Source of the DNA: Arcobacter acticola
Lineage (GTDB): Bacteria; Campylobacterota; Campylobacteria; Campylobacterales; Arcobacteraceae
Length of the DNA: 64,000 nucleotides
Reading direction: 5' to 3'
Assembly: GCF_013177675.1 (NCBI RefSeq)
Contig: NZ_CP042652.1
Location: 2,046,001-2,110,000 of the forward strand
Shown piece by piece: positions 18,351 through 27,867 of this stretch. Position 1 is the first letter of the stretch, and every line of letters begins with the position of its first letter. The position numbers and the translations under genes were made by a program. Below the pieces are notes generated by a model, which did no database searches, was not told the origin of the DNA, and was given only the letters and a program-made list of their open reading frames with translations.

Positions 18351-18680
18351 TTACTTTTGATTTAATTCATAAATATATGCATAAGTTGTATTTCCACCGT
18401 TTAATGTAACTTTTACAAGAACCCTACGATACTCTTCTCCTTCAAAGCTATCTAATTCATCCAATTTTTTATAAAGTTCCTTTGAAGTAAATAGAAAACC
18501 TTTAATTTCATTTGCATTTTCATCTAATATAATTCCAGGAAACCCAAGATCAGAACCCCATCCTTCTTGATGTAAAACTCCTTTAACAATTCCCTCTTCC
18601 CAAATACCATCAATATCACTTAATTTATGTTCATTTGGTCTTCCAGGAGCTAGGGTTCCATATATAAATAATTTTTCCAT
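18351..18680 (-). CDS. Gamma-glutamylcyclotransferase-like (YtfP/AIG2 family) protein
   Basis: 109 residues with the family opening LFIYGTLAPGRPN and a hydrophobic barrel. An acidic residue in LDSFEGEEYRR (LDxxEGxxYxR) is the usual catalytic or structural glutamate position of GGCT-fold proteins. Bacterial members are often of unknown substrate; gamma-glutamylamine or gamma-glutamyl-dipeptide cyclisation is the family activity. First gene of the unit with the AlkC-type gene and ybaK; the promoter should lie in 18681-19012. Confidence 0.85.
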   Translation of the reverse strand: MEKLFIYGTLAPGRPNEHKLSDIDGIWEEGIVKGVLHQEGWGSDLGFPGIILDENANEIKGFLFTSKELYKKLDELDSFEGEEYRRVLVKVTLNGGNTTYAYIYELNQK

Positions 18681-19012
18681 ATTTATTCCTCGTATAATTT
18701 TATATTTGTAAAATATTTAAGTTCATTTAGGATTTTGAACCATTTATTATTTCTTCAAAAAATCTTTTTTTAGTTTTGAGAACTAATCCAAGTTGTACTT
18801 ATAAATGTACTATATTAGAAAATAATTTTTCTTCATTGTGTGTTAATTTACAATAAAATTTATTAATTCTAATTAAAAAGTTTTTATACAATTTTAATAT
18901 GTGGCAAAATTAAAACTTAATATTATAAATAAAGCAAAAAATTAACTTTATTATTTCCATATTTATCATATAATTCAAAAATTAAATAAATACAATATAT
19001 TAGGAAATCAAT
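18681..19012. other. 332-bp divergent promoter region
   Basis: No ORF seen. It separates the minus-strand GGCT-like/AlkC/ybaK unit from the plus-strand agmatinase unit and must carry both promoters. It is extremely AT-rich, with several -10-like hexamers (for example TATAAT at 18972-18977 region), and shows only weak dyads such as GTTCA/TGAAC near 18720-18740. No riboswitch-like structure was recognised. Confidence 0.4.
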
Positions 19013-20074
19013 ATGTCATATAGAACTTTAGAAGAAGAAATAAAAGTATTAGAGCAAGGATTGCCTCCAGTTGAAGGTGATGGTTTTATTGGTGGTAGAT
19101 TAGATCCCCAAGAAGCTAGTTTAGTTTTAGTTCCAGTTCCATGGGAAGCTACTGTTTCATATGGTGAAGGGACTGCACTTGCTCCTGATGCTATGAGACT
19201 TTCAAGTCATCAACTTGATGTTGAAACATATCATTATATTAAGCCATATACAGCTGGTATTGCCATGCTTGAAACTGATAAAAGTCTATTAAAACTAAGT
19301 AATAAAGCCAGAAAAAAAGCTTTAAAAGTTATTGAAGCCTTAGAAAATGGTAAAAAAAGTAAGAAAGCTCTAAACTTTGTAAATGAAGCTTCAGATACAT
19401 TAAACAATGCAGTATATGAAAAATCAATAGAACAATTAAATAAAAGTAAATTTGTAGGAGTTGTTGGTGGTGATCACTCATCTCCACTTGGACTTATCAA
19501 AGCTTTAAATGATACTCAAAATGAGCGATTTGGAATCTTACATGTTGATGCACATCATGATTTAAGAAAGGCATATGAAGGTTTTACATATTCTCATGCT
19601 TCTATTTTTTATAATGCAATGAATGAATGTGACAAAATTTCTAATTTAGTTCAATTTGGAATTAGAGATTATAGTAGTGAAGAATCTCAAAGATTGTTTA
19701 ACTATGGATATAAAGGTGCATGTTTGTATGACACTGATATGCAACAACAATTAGCTTGGGGGGTTTCATTAGAAAATGTTTTTTCACCCTATATTGAAAA
19801 ACTTCCAAGAAATGTATACCTATCAATAGATATAGATGGATTAGAGCCATTAAACTGCCCAAATACTGGAACACCTGTTCCTGGTGGATTAAGATATGGG
19901 GAATTAGAACATCTAATATTTATGGTGGTAAGAAGTGGAAGAAATATCATAGGTTTTGACTTATGTGAAGTTGGTGATAGTGTTGATGGTTGGGATGCAA
20001 ATGTTGGTTCTAGGATTTTATACCAACTTTGCGGAGCATTATTAGCTAGTCAAGGTAAAATACCATACAAATAA
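19013..20074 (+). CDS. speB: Agmatinase/arginase-family ureohydrolase
   Basis: 353 residues of the binuclear manganese ureohydrolase family. Metal-binding motifs are VVGGDHSS, HVDAHHDLR and SIDIDGLEP; the last has E where most members have D. About 60 residues are inserted between the N-terminal domain and GGDHS (a lysine-rich stretch RKKALKVIEALENGKKSKK). Agmatinase gives putrescine and urea from agmatine; arginase or another guanidino substrate cannot be excluded by eye. ATG 19013 has AGGAAATCA upstream. A flavin disulfide reductase gene follows 24 bp later, probably in the same transcript. Confidence 0.85.
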   Translation: MSYRTLEEEIKVLEQGLPPVEGDGFIGGRLDPQEASLVLVPVPWEATVSYGEGTALAPDAMRLSSHQLDVETYHYIKPYTAGIAMLETDKSLLKLSNKARKKALKVIEALENGKKSKKALNFVNEASDTLNNAVYEKSIEQLNKSKFVGVVGGDHSSPLGLIKALNDTQNERFGILHVDAHHDLRKAYEGFTYSHASIFYNAMNECDKISNLVQFGIRDYSSEESQRLFNYGYKGACLYDTDMQQQLAWGVSLENVFSPYIEKLPRNVYLSIDIDGLEPLNCPNTGTPVPGGLRYGELEHLIFMVVRSGRNIIGFDLCEVGDSVDGWDANVGSRILYQLCGALLASQGKIPYK

Positions 20075-20098
20075 GTCCATTAAAAAGAAGGATACATA

Positions 20099-21472
20099 AT
20101 GAAAGAATTTGATTTAATTATTATTGGAGCAGGAAGAGCCAGCAATCTAGCTGTTAGTGCTGGTAAAGCTGGTAAAAAAGTTGCTTTAATAGAAAAGTCA
20201 ACTTTAGGCGGAACTTGCCCAAATAGAGGTTGTGTACCTTCAAAACTATTATTAGGTTATGCACACGTTGCAAATGCAATAAAAGAATCCCAAAGACATT
20301 TTATTGACTCATCTATAAATAGTATTGATATAAAAAAAATATTTGAAAAAACAAACAGTTATATTTCAAAAATCGATTCAATATATGAAAATAAATTTAA
20401 TGAAAATGTTCAAATCTTCAAAGGTGAAGGTTCATTTATTTCAAATAATATAGTAAAAGTAAATGATGAGCAATTAACAGCTCCTAAAATAGTAATTGCA
20501 ACGGGAACAAGACCTATAGAAGCTCCCCATGAAAAAGCTTGGACTAGTGATGATATATTTCCTTTACTTGGCGATATTCCAAAGTCTATTACTATTGTTG
20601 GAGCTGGTTTTATTGCTTGTGAGCTTGCAAGCTTTTTTTCAGGTGTTGGAATTAAAACTACACTACTAGTTAGAAGTCAAAGAATTTTAAGTAACGAAGA
20701 CGAAGAGATATCTGCAATTTTTAAAGATGAATTTAGTAAAAAAATGGATATTTTATTTGATACAAGTATTAAAACTACAAATTATGAAAATAATCAATTT
20801 AATCTTATCCTTGAAAATAAAGATGGAACTACAAAAGAACATCAAAGTGATGCCCTTCTTTATGCAACAGGAAGACAATCAAATACAGATACATTAAACC
20901 TTGAAAATACATCTATTCAAATAGATAAAAGAGGTTTTATAAAAAGAGATAAGCTTTTTGAAACAAATGCAAAAGGAGTTTATGTAGTAGGAGATGCATC
21001 AGGAAAACACATGCTTCAGCACGCAGCTGCTTATGAAATAAATCATCTAGGAAAAATATTACTAGAAGATTGTAAAGAACCTTTATATTTTAAATATATG
21101 CCCCATGCAGTTTTTACAGAACCTGAAATTGCAAGTGTTGGAATAACAGAGCAAAAAGCAAAAGAGAAAAATATAAAATATATAACAAGTACTACAAACT
21201 GGTTAGCAAGTGCAAAAGCTATGTCAACTAGACTACACTATCCAGTTACTAAGTTTCTTATAAATCCAGATAATTATGAAATATTAGGATGTCATATGAT
21301 AGGACCTGAAAGTTCAACTATGATGCATCAAGTCTTAGCAGTAATGCATATAAATAACGATGTAAGACATATAAAAGAAATGCTTTATATTCATCCAGCA
21401 TTAAGTGAAGCTTTACTTCCAGCAGCTGTTGCAGCTGTAAAAGAAGTTGAAAAGTATAATAAAAAAAGTTAA
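20099..21472 (+). CDS. Class I FAD pyridine nucleotide-disulfide oxidoreductase
   Basis: 457 residues of the lipoamide dehydrogenase/mercuric reductase/mycothione reductase group. An N-terminal FAD Rossmann motif (IIIGAGRASNLA) is followed by the redox-active disulfide C40-PNRG-C45, an NAD(P) motif IVGAGFIACELA, the second FAD motif VYVVGDASG, and the catalytic histidine-glutamate pair in HPALSEALLPA near the C-terminus. The N-terminal FAD motif has RASN where GG is usual, as in mycothione-reductase-like members. The physiological disulfide is unknown. It follows agmatinase by 24 bp with AAGGAT before ATG, and is closed by a terminator at 21497-21519. Confidence 0.87.
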   Translation: MKEFDLIIIGAGRASNLAVSAGKAGKKVALIEKSTLGGTCPNRGCVPSKLLLGYAHVANAIKESQRHFIDSSINSIDIKKIFEKTNSYISKIDSIYENKFNENVQIFKGEGSFISNNIVKVNDEQLTAPKIVIATGTRPIEAPHEKAWTSDDIFPLLGDIPKSITIVGAGFIACELASFFSGVGIKTTLLVRSQRILSNEDEEISAIFKDEFSKKMDILFDTSIKTTNYENNQFNLILENKDGTTKEHQSDALLYATGRQSNTDTLNLENTSIQIDKRGFIKRDKLFETNAKGVYVVGDASGKHMLQHAAAYEINHLGKILLEDCKEPLYFKYMPHAVFTEPEIASVGITEQKAKEKNIKYITSTTNWLASAKAMSTRLHYPVTKFLINPDNYEILGCHMIGPESSTMMHQVLAVMHINNDVRHIKEMLYIHPALSEALLPAAVAAVKEVEKYNKKS

Positions 21473-21496
21473 ATATGAAAAAAAGATTTTTTAGTT

Positions 21497-21519
21497 AAAA
21501 AGCAGATAATCTGCTTTTT
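21497..21519. terminator. Bidirectional Rho-independent terminator
   Basis: AAAAAGCAGA (21497-21506), TAA loop, TCTGCTTTTT (21510-21519): a perfect 10-bp stem with A- and T-runs. It lies between the disulfide reductase and the convergent sugar dehydrogenase gene, whose stop codon it overlaps. Confidence 0.82.
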
Positions 21520-22633
21520 AATTTTTGGTACTTAACATATAAATATTTCCACTATCGCTAGAAATATAAATCTTACCATCAGAAGATTGAATTACATTTC
21601 TTATTCTCTCATTTAAATTTTCTAATAATCTCTCTTCTTTTATCACATTGTTACTCTTATCAAGAACAATTCTATTTAAATGTGTTAATTTTAAAGCTCC
21701 AGAAAAAATATTACCTTTGTATTTTTTAAATAAATCCCCATTATAAACCATAAGCGAACTAGGAGCAATTGATGGAATATAGTATTTAATAGGCTGTTGC
21801 ATTCCTTCTTTTGCTGTTGATTCTCCAACAGCAAAATCATTCCAATACTCTTTTCCATAAGAGATGATAGGCCAACCATAATTTTTACCTTTTTCAATCA
21901 AATTTATTTCATCACCACCCCTTGGGCCATGTTCTATACTCCATAAATTTTTACTTGTTTTATCATAAAAAAGTCCTTGAGGATTTCTATGTCCATAAGT
22001 ATAAATTTCAGGAAGTGCATCTTTTTTATTAATAAAAGGATTATCACTTGGAATTGAGCCATCAAGATTAAGTCTTATAATACTTCCAGCATGGTTAGAC
22101 AAATTTTGTGAGTTTTCTCTAACTCCCCTATCTCCAATTGAAAAATATAGATGACCTTCTTCATCAAAAGTAATTCGACTTCCAAAGTGTCTTGAAGTAT
22201 CTGAAAAAGCTTGACTTATAAATAAATCATTCCAATTAATTAATTTATTATTTTGTAGTTTTGCCTTTGCTAATACAGTTGTTGATTTACCTTTTATTTC
22301 TTTTACATAAGTGAAAAAAAGTTCATTGTCTTTTAAAAAATTTGGACTTTTTTGAACATCTAATAATCCGCCTTGTCCTGTGTAGTTTAAGTTTTGAGTA
22401 TTTGAAAGATTTGAAATATTTTTGATTTCTTTAGTTTTTATATTTAAAAGAGCGATTTTACCAGTTTTAACAGTAAATAAAAGTTCATTATCAGAAATAA
22501 AAGTCATACCCCAAACAACACCTAAATTTGATGCTATCTTTTCAACTGTAATATTTGTATCTTCACTTTTAAATTGGATAGTTTGAGAAAATAAAAGAAC
22601 AGGTAATATTATAAATAAATAGATAAAATGCAT
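21518..22633 (-). CDS. Periplasmic PQQ-dependent aldose sugar dehydrogenase-like protein
   Basis: 371 residues. A signal peptide (MHFIYLFIILPVLLFSQ) precedes a six-bladed propeller of the soluble glucose/sorbosone dehydrogenase family. Recognisable pieces are NLGVVWGMTF, GGLLDVQKSP, RHFGSRITFDEEGHLYFSIGDRG, TYGHRNPQGL and EHGPRGGDEINL, the last two containing the usual catalytic histidine and PQQ/calcium-site residues. E. coli YliI is the nearest well-known relative. It oxidises sugars to lactones if PQQ is available; whether the organism makes PQQ is not visible here. Stands alone. Confidence 0.85.
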   Translation of the reverse strand: MHFIYLFIILPVLLFSQTIQFKSEDTNITVEKIASNLGVVWGMTFISDNELLFTVKTGKIALLNIKTKEIKNISNLSNTQNLNYTGQGGLLDVQKSPNFLKDNELFFTYVKEIKGKSTTVLAKAKLQNNKLINWNDLFISQAFSDTSRHFGSRITFDEEGHLYFSIGDRGVRENSQNLSNHAGSIIRLNLDGSIPSDNPFINKKDALPEIYTYGHRNPQGLFYDKTSKNLWSIEHGPRGGDEINLIEKGKNYGWPIISYGKEYWNDFAVGESTAKEGMQQPIKYYIPSIAPSSLMVYNGDLFKKYKGNIFSGALKLTHLNRIVLDKSNNVIKEERLLENLNERIRNVIQSSDGKIYISSDSGNIYMLSTKN

Positions 22634-22695
22634 AGTTTTTCTCCTAGATAATTTATTTAATATATACTACCTATTTAAAATTTACTTTTACCTTT

Positions 22696-23130
22696 TTATT
22701 TATTCAAATCTTTCACACATCTTATATAAAATTTATCCACCATTAACTCTCTATTAAAAGCTCCTGATAAAAAATTCACAACAAAAGCTTCCCCACTTGC
22801 TCCATGTCCAAAAGTTTTACTTGACCAGTAATTATCAGATACAAAATATTTAAACTCTTTTGGCAATGTTGGATTATAAGATTTTGTATCTACAATAGAA
22901 AATAATTCTAGAAAATTTGGCATCTGCCAATTTTTGTACCCATCAAGTTCAAGATTTTGACAATAATTTTGCGCTTCTAAAAAATCTCTTTTAATAACCG
23001 TGCCCTCTTTTGTATCTTGCCACAATAAATTTGTTTTTGAATCTTTTAATATAAATTCACTTTCTTTTATCATTTGAGCATTTGAATAAGTAAGAATTGA
23101 CATAAAAATAAGAGCGTTTAAGATTTTCAT
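22696..23130 (-). CDS. Secreted Lcl-C/DUF1566 domain protein
   Basis: 144 residues. The signal peptide MKILNALIFMSILTYSNA is followed by one DUF1566 (Lcl C-terminal) domain: LLWQDTKEG, AQNYCQNLELDGYKNWQMPN (the wRLPn-type signature), YWSSKTFGHG and a closing IRCVKD. Two cysteines (in NYCQN and IRCVK) are placed as in the family and may form a disulfide. The domain often occurs in surface or fimbrial lectin-like proteins; a specific role is unknown. It is separated by about 60 bp from the sugar dehydrogenase gene downstream. Confidence 0.75.
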   Translation of the reverse strand: MKILNALIFMSILTYSNAQMIKESEFILKDSKTNLLWQDTKEGTVIKRDFLEAQNYCQNLELDGYKNWQMPNFLELFSIVDTKSYNPTLPKEFKYFVSDNYWSSKTFGHGASGEAFVVNFLSGAFNRELMVDKFYIRCVKDLNK

Positions 23131-23254
23131 AATTTAACCTTATAATAAAAATTTTATTTTATTATAACTTAGTAGATTTGAAATAGTATTGATTATAATC
23201 AAAAAAAGATAGTGATTAATAATTTTTATTAAATCACTATCTAATTGTTTTAGA

Positions 23255-23830
23255 TTAATCTAAATTTGCCTCAACATAATCCCAATTTACAAGTTTCCAG
23301 AAGTTTTCTAAATAAGCAGGTCTTGCATTTCTAACATCAATATAATAAGCATGTTCCCAAACATCACATACTAAAACAGGTTTTAAATTATCTGCAAGTG
23401 GTGTTTGTGCATTTGCAGTTGTTACTATTTTTAGTTTTTGTGCATTATCTTGAACAAGCCAAGCCCAACCTGAACCAAAATGTCCTATTGCTTTTGCTGT
23501 AAACTCTTTTTTAAATTCACTAACAGAACCAAAACTTTCAACTAATGCTTCTTCTAATTTTTCTGAAATTGCACCTTGAGTAGGAGTTAATCCTTTCCAA
23601 AAAAAATCATGATTGTAAACTTGTGCAGCATTATTAAAAACAGCCCCTTCTGAGTCATAAACTATTTCAAGTAAGCTCATATCTTGGTACTTTGTATCTA
23701 CTATTAATTCATTTAATTTGTTAACATATGTTTGATGATGTTTTCCATAATGAAACTCTAAAGTTTCTTTTGACATTAAAGGAGCTAAAGCATCTAAAGC
23801 GTAAGGTAAAGTCATTAATTCGTGTTTCAT
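23255..23830 (-). CDS. sodB: Iron superoxide dismutase SodB
   Basis: 191 residues, converting superoxide to oxygen and hydrogen peroxide in the cytoplasm. Metal ligands are H27 (EFHYGKHH), H74 (YNHDFFW), D156 and H160 (DVWEHAYYID). The segments FNNAAQVYNHDFFW and the AIGHFGSGWAWL stretch favour the iron type over manganese. No signal peptide; the length is normal. Spacing on both sides suggests a single-gene transcript. The haem catalase operon at 4477-5904 would remove the peroxide produced. Confidence 0.96.
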   Translation of the reverse strand: MKHELMTLPYALDALAPLMSKETLEFHYGKHHQTYVNKLNELIVDTKYQDMSLLEIVYDSEGAVFNNAAQVYNHDFFWKGLTPTQGAISEKLEEALVESFGSVSEFKKEFTAKAIGHFGSGWAWLVQDNAQKLKIVTTANAQTPLADNLKPVLVCDVWEHAYYIDVRNARPAYLENFWKLVNWDYVEANLD

Positions 23831-23945
23831 GGTATATCCTTTTATATATTATTTTATTTTATTTGCCAACATTAAATTATAGTCTAATTTAATTAAATTA
23901 TATCAACAATAAAAAAGGGATTTGATTAAATTAAAATTTAAGAAG

Positions 23946-23980
23946 AAAAAGGAACAAAACCATAATAGGTTTTATTCCTA
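23946..23980 (-). terminator. Rho-independent terminator of the pyrophosphatase gene
   Basis: On the minus strand GGAATAAAACC (23979-23969) pairs with GGTTTTGTTCC (23962-23952) with one mismatch around a 6-nt loop, followed by TTTTTCTTCTT. It lies just after the ppaC stop codon. Confidence 0.78.
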
Positions 23981-23992
23981 GCTTATAAAGTA

Positions 23993-24913
23993 TTACGCGA
24001 ATGCAGGTTCTAAGAAAGGAATGATTTGTTTTTTTCTTGATAAACAACCATCTAACCAAACTTTTCCATCTACAAGTTTTACATTAAATGCTTTTTCAAA
24101 AATAGACGTATCTTCTGAACAAACTAATACTTCTGAACCTTCTTTCATAATATCTGTTAAGATTAAACAAGTTGTATGTAAGTTGTTTTCAATTCTTAAT
24201 TTTTCTAAATCAGCTTGTAATTCAGCTTTAACACTATCAAAAATAGATAAATCAATAACTTCAAGTTGTCCAATTCCAACTTTTGTTCCATGCATATCAA
24301 ATGGTTTGTAATCTCTTAAAATTAATTCTCTTACAGGAACTCCTGAAACTGCTGATTTAACTTTGAACATCTCCATTCCAAGTGCACCAAAATCTTCAAC
24401 ACCACAAATAGTTGCTAATTCTCTAACAGCTTTAATATCAATTTCTGTACATGTTGGTGATTTGAAAATTACAGTATCAGATAAAATTGCACACATCATA
24501 ATTCCTGCAATATTTGCAGGGATTTCAACTTTATGATAATCATACATTTCTTTTACAATTGTATTTGTACAACCAACTGGTCTAATCCAACATTCAAGTG
24601 GAGTTGAAGTTGTAATATCACCTAATTTATGGTGATCAACGATACCTACAACTATTGCTTTATCAATATCAGCTGGAGCTTGACCTTTATCAGAATAATC
24701 TGTAATAAATAGTTCTTCACCTGCAAATTCAGTTTTTAATAATGGTGCTTCAAATCCAAATCTATCTAAGATAAATTGAGTTTCAGGAGAAACCACACCT
24801 TGACGTGCAGGAATTGCTTCTCTACCAATTTTATTTAATAAATATCCTAATGAAATCGCTGAACAGATAGAGTCTGAATCAGGAGTTGTGTGTCCACATG
24901 TATAAATTGCCAT
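23993..24913 (-). CDS. ppaC: Manganese-dependent inorganic pyrophosphatase (family II)
   Basis: 306 residues of the DHH phosphoesterase superfamily. The metal-binding motifs are CGHTTPDSDSICSA at residues 6-19, ITDYSD near 70, and VDHHKLGD near 94. The C-terminal DHHA2-type domain ends with the substrate-binding SRKKQIIPFL. It hydrolyses pyrophosphate to phosphate and pulls biosynthetic reactions forward; manganese or cobalt is the usual cofactor. Cytoplasmic, single gene, with its own terminator. Confidence 0.94.
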   Translation of the reverse strand: MAIYTCGHTTPDSDSICSAISLGYLLNKIGREAIPARQGVVSPETQFILDRFGFEAPLLKTEFAGEELFITDYSDKGQAPADIDKAIVVGIVDHHKLGDITTSTPLECWIRPVGCTNTIVKEMYDYHKVEIPANIAGIMMCAILSDTVIFKSPTCTEIDIKAVRELATICGVEDFGALGMEMFKVKSAVSGVPVRELILRDYKPFDMHGTKVGIGQLEVIDLSIFDSVKAELQADLEKLRIENNLHTTCLILTDIMKEGSEVLVCSEDTSIFEKAFNVKLVDGKVWLDGCLSRKKQIIPFLEPAFA

Positions 24914-24989
24914 ATAAAGTCCTAATTTTTATTAATTTTTGCCATTTTATCTAAAATAAAGTTATTGTTCTTTTAAATATATCAATTAA

Positions 24990-25913
24990 CTATTCAATTT
25001 TACTAATAACTTGATTTCTACCATTTTGTTTTGCTTGATATAGTAATTCATCTGCTTTTTTTATAATTTCTTTTTCATCTGTATCAATATCAGTATTTAT
25101 AGTTATTAATCCAATACTAATTGTAACTATAGGTGAAACTGTTGATTTTTCATTTGGAATTTTATGTTTTTTAATATCTTTTTTAATTTTATCAATGAGT
25201 AATAAAGCATTTTCATTACTTGTATTTCCTAAAACTAAAGCAAACTCTTCTCCACCATAACGAGCACAGATATCACCTGCTCTTTTTATATTTTTTTTTA
25301 AAACTTTACCTATTTTTTTTAAGCAATTATCGCCCTCTAGATGTCCATATGTGTCATTTAATAATTTAAAATAATCTATATCTAAAAGAGCCAAAGAAAT
25401 AGGTGTTTTCTGTCTTTTCCAACGTTTTAATTCTTCTTTTATAAATCTATTAAATGCTCTACGATTGTAAATATTTGTTAACCCATCTACCAAAGAAAGC
25501 TTTAAAGCTTTATCTTCTGCTAATTTTCTCTTTGTAATTGTTTGATGAGAAATAACAAAGTATTCAGTCTTTTCAAAAATAAAAGACTCAACACTCATTA
25601 AAAACCAACGTTTTTCTTTCTTTCCATGACAAGGATACTCTAAATAAAAAGTTTTCTCTTTATTCTCAATTACTTTCCTTATTCCAACTGCTGCTTCAAA
25701 ACCAAAAGATTCTCCATTTAAAGATGATTTATCACAAACTTCTAAATAATTAATTTTTTGCCAATCAGAAGCATTTGTTATACAGTGATTATTTTCTCCA
25801 AAACTGTTCCAACTTTTATTTGTAAAAATAATATCACCATTTTTATCTATTACAACAATATGATTTTCTACTGTATCTAGTATTGATTTAAAAAAAATTT
25901 GATTATAAAGCAT
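24990..25913 (-). CDS. PAS-GGDEF diguanylate cyclase
   Basis: 307 residues with no membrane helix. Residues about 8-130 form a PAS domain (NHIVVIDKNGDIIFTNKSWNSFG) ending in a PAC-like segment YFVISHQTITKRK. The GGDEF domain follows with LTNIYNRRAF, DIDYFKLLNDTYGH and an intact active site YGGEEF near residue 222. No RxxD inhibitory site is obvious directly upstream. It should make cyclic di-GMP in response to a cytoplasmic signal. Only 9 bp separate it from the upstream Cache histidine kinase gene, so the two are probably co-transcribed. Confidence 0.9.
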   Translation of the reverse strand: MLYNQIFFKSILDTVENHIVVIDKNGDIIFTNKSWNSFGENNHCITNASDWQKINYLEVCDKSSLNGESFGFEAAVGIRKVIENKEKTFYLEYPCHGKKEKRWFLMSVESFIFEKTEYFVISHQTITKRKLAEDKALKLSLVDGLTNIYNRRAFNRFIKEELKRWKRQKTPISLALLDIDYFKLLNDTYGHLEGDNCLKKIGKVLKKNIKRAGDICARYGGEEFALVLGNTSNENALLLIDKIKKDIKKHKIPNEKSTVSPIVTISIGLITINTDIDTDEKEIIKKADELLYQAKQNGRNQVISKIE

Positions 25914-25922
25914 TTTAATTCC

Positions 25923-27830
25923 TTATTTTAATGGCATAGTTATAATAAATAATGCTCCAATAAAATTTTCACCTTCAAATTCATAACTCGTGTTTTCAAC
26001 TTCTAAAACTCCATCCATATGTTTTGTTATAATCTCTTCTGACATATAAAGCCCTATTCCTGTTCCTTGGCTTTGATGTTTAGTAGTGAAGTATGGTTCA
26101 AAAACTCTTTTAATAATATCTTCTTTTATTCCTCCAGCGTTATCTTTTATTTTTATTATTAAACTTGTATCTTCTTTATATATATCTACGAAAATATATT
26201 TTTCATTAGGGATTGATTCTAAGGCATCCATTGCATTTTTAAATATGTTTAATAGTACTTGAAGAAATTCCCTTTCAAATCCAGTTATAGATAAATCATC
26301 AACATTCCTAATCACTTTAATTTGTTTATTATCCAATTGAATTTGAAGAAGCTTAAATGTTTTATCAAGCGCACTATTCATAGAGAAAAGACTCTTTTCT
26401 CTATCTGGCTTAAAAAAATCTCTAAAATCTTCTATAGTTTCACTTAAATGATATGCGCTATTTTCTATAGTATTCAAAGAGCTTAATAAAAAATCGTCTT
26501 CTAAAAGATCTAACTCTTTTTTAATTTTTATACCACTTGCAGAAATTGTTATTAAAGATAAGGGCTGTCTCCACTGGTGTGCTATATTTTCCAACATTTG
26601 CCCCATGGCAACTAATTTTGTTTTTTGTGCTAAAAGTTCATACTGTTTTTGATTTTCATCTATATATCCTTTAATATCAGCTTTATATGCATTTAATTTT
26701 TTTTCTATTAAATAAGAAATATAAAAAGATATCCCTAATAAAATAATAGTTGAAAGAAAAGAAGCTAAAAGTAATTCTTTTATATTTTTTTCATAGGCAA
26801 GAGCCAATGTCTTTTTTTCTTTATCAATTAAAACAGCAACATCATTTTCATAAAAACCTGTACTAATTACCCAATCCCATTTTGGAATCGTTTTCAAATA
26901 AATAATTTTTGATTCTATAGTAGTAGTGCTTGGTTTGTAAAACTCTAAAGAAACATATCCCTGAGATTCATTTATTACTTTTGAAATTGCATTTAAATTA
27001 TTCTTATCATTTACACTTTTTATTTTTGCAAAGGCATTTTCTCCTATTAGACCTTTATTAATATGACTAATATAGTTATTATTTTTATCTGTGATTATAA
27101 GATAACTATTTTCTCCAAAACTAAACTTACTAATTTGTTTTATAACATCTTTTTGTATACTTTTATTAAAATCTTCTATATATTCACCTGTACCTATAAA
27201 CCAATCTAATTCATATATATTTTTAATAAAACCTATTTTTTTATATTCATGCTCATCTTCTTGAGTCTTTTTCCAATACCATGTTTGATATGATTCATCA
27301 CTATTTTTTAGTAAATTTAAGGATTCTTTTAATGCAAAAACACCTTCTGAGTCTTGATGTTTTATTAAGTTTTCATCTTCTAATTCTGAATTTAAACCAT
27401 GAAAAATATTTTTTCCATTTTTATCATATATAAAAAAATATCCTCTATTATCGTTAAATTTCATATCTCTTAATACTATTTTAATTAGGAGCGTTATTTC
27501 TTCTTTAGTATAAATATCTTTGTATTGATTATAAATATTTATAATCACTTTATGGGCATCATAAATTTTTGTTTTAAGAGTTTTTTTAAGAGTTTCTTCT
27601 GTGCTATTTTGTTCATCGATAATATAATTGTAAATATAATCAATTTGTTCTTTTATTAGTTGTTTTTTTTCATTAAAAAATCTTACTTCAGTTTCTTGTT
27701 TTATTTTTTCAAATGTTTCTTTATGTTCAAAATATAAAAAAGTTGTAAGAGCGATAGAAAGTAATAATATAATAATAGATAATAAATATCTAATTATAAA
27801 TAACAATTTTTTCTCATTTGCTAAATACAT
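25923..27830 (-). CDS. Double-Cache sensor histidine kinase
   Basis: 635 residues. TM1 (residues 9-30) and TM2 (about 352-372) enclose a periplasmic region with two Cache-like modules, recognisable from NRGYFFIYDKNGKNIFHG with DWFIGTGEYIEDF, and SYLIITDKNNNYISHI with WDWVISTGFYEND. A cytoplasmic coiled linker leads to the phospho-acceptor histidine in ENIAHQWRQPLS near residue 418 and a HATPase domain with intact N box (LLNIFKNAMDAL), DNAGGI, FEPYFTTK and GTGIGLYM. No response regulator gene adjoins it; the co-transcribed diguanylate cyclase may be in the same pathway. The ligand is unknown, but small organic acids or amino acids are usual for Cache pairs. Confidence 0.9.
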   Translation of the reverse strand: MYLANEKKLLFIIRYLLSIIILLLSIALTTFLYFEHKETFEKIKQETEVRFFNEKKQLIKEQIDYIYNYIIDEQNSTEETLKKTLKTKIYDAHKVIINIYNQYKDIYTKEEITLLIKIVLRDMKFNDNRGYFFIYDKNGKNIFHGLNSELEDENLIKHQDSEGVFALKESLNLLKNSDESYQTWYWKKTQEDEHEYKKIGFIKNIYELDWFIGTGEYIEDFNKSIQKDVIKQISKFSFGENSYLIITDKNNNYISHINKGLIGENAFAKIKSVNDKNNLNAISKVINESQGYVSLEFYKPSTTTIESKIIYLKTIPKWDWVISTGFYENDVAVLIDKEKKTLALAYEKNIKELLLASFLSTIILLGISFYISYLIEKKLNAYKADIKGYIDENQKQYELLAQKTKLVAMGQMLENIAHQWRQPLSLITISASGIKIKKELDLLEDDFLLSSLNTIENSAYHLSETIEDFRDFFKPDREKSLFSMNSALDKTFKLLQIQLDNKQIKVIRNVDDLSITGFEREFLQVLLNIFKNAMDALESIPNEKYIFVDIYKEDTSLIIKIKDNAGGIKEDIIKRVFEPYFTTKHQSQGTGIGLYMSEEIITKHMDGVLEVENTSYEFEGENFIGALFIITMPLK

Positions 27831-27867
27831 AATAAACCTTTTTATTAATTATATCATTTTTATTGTT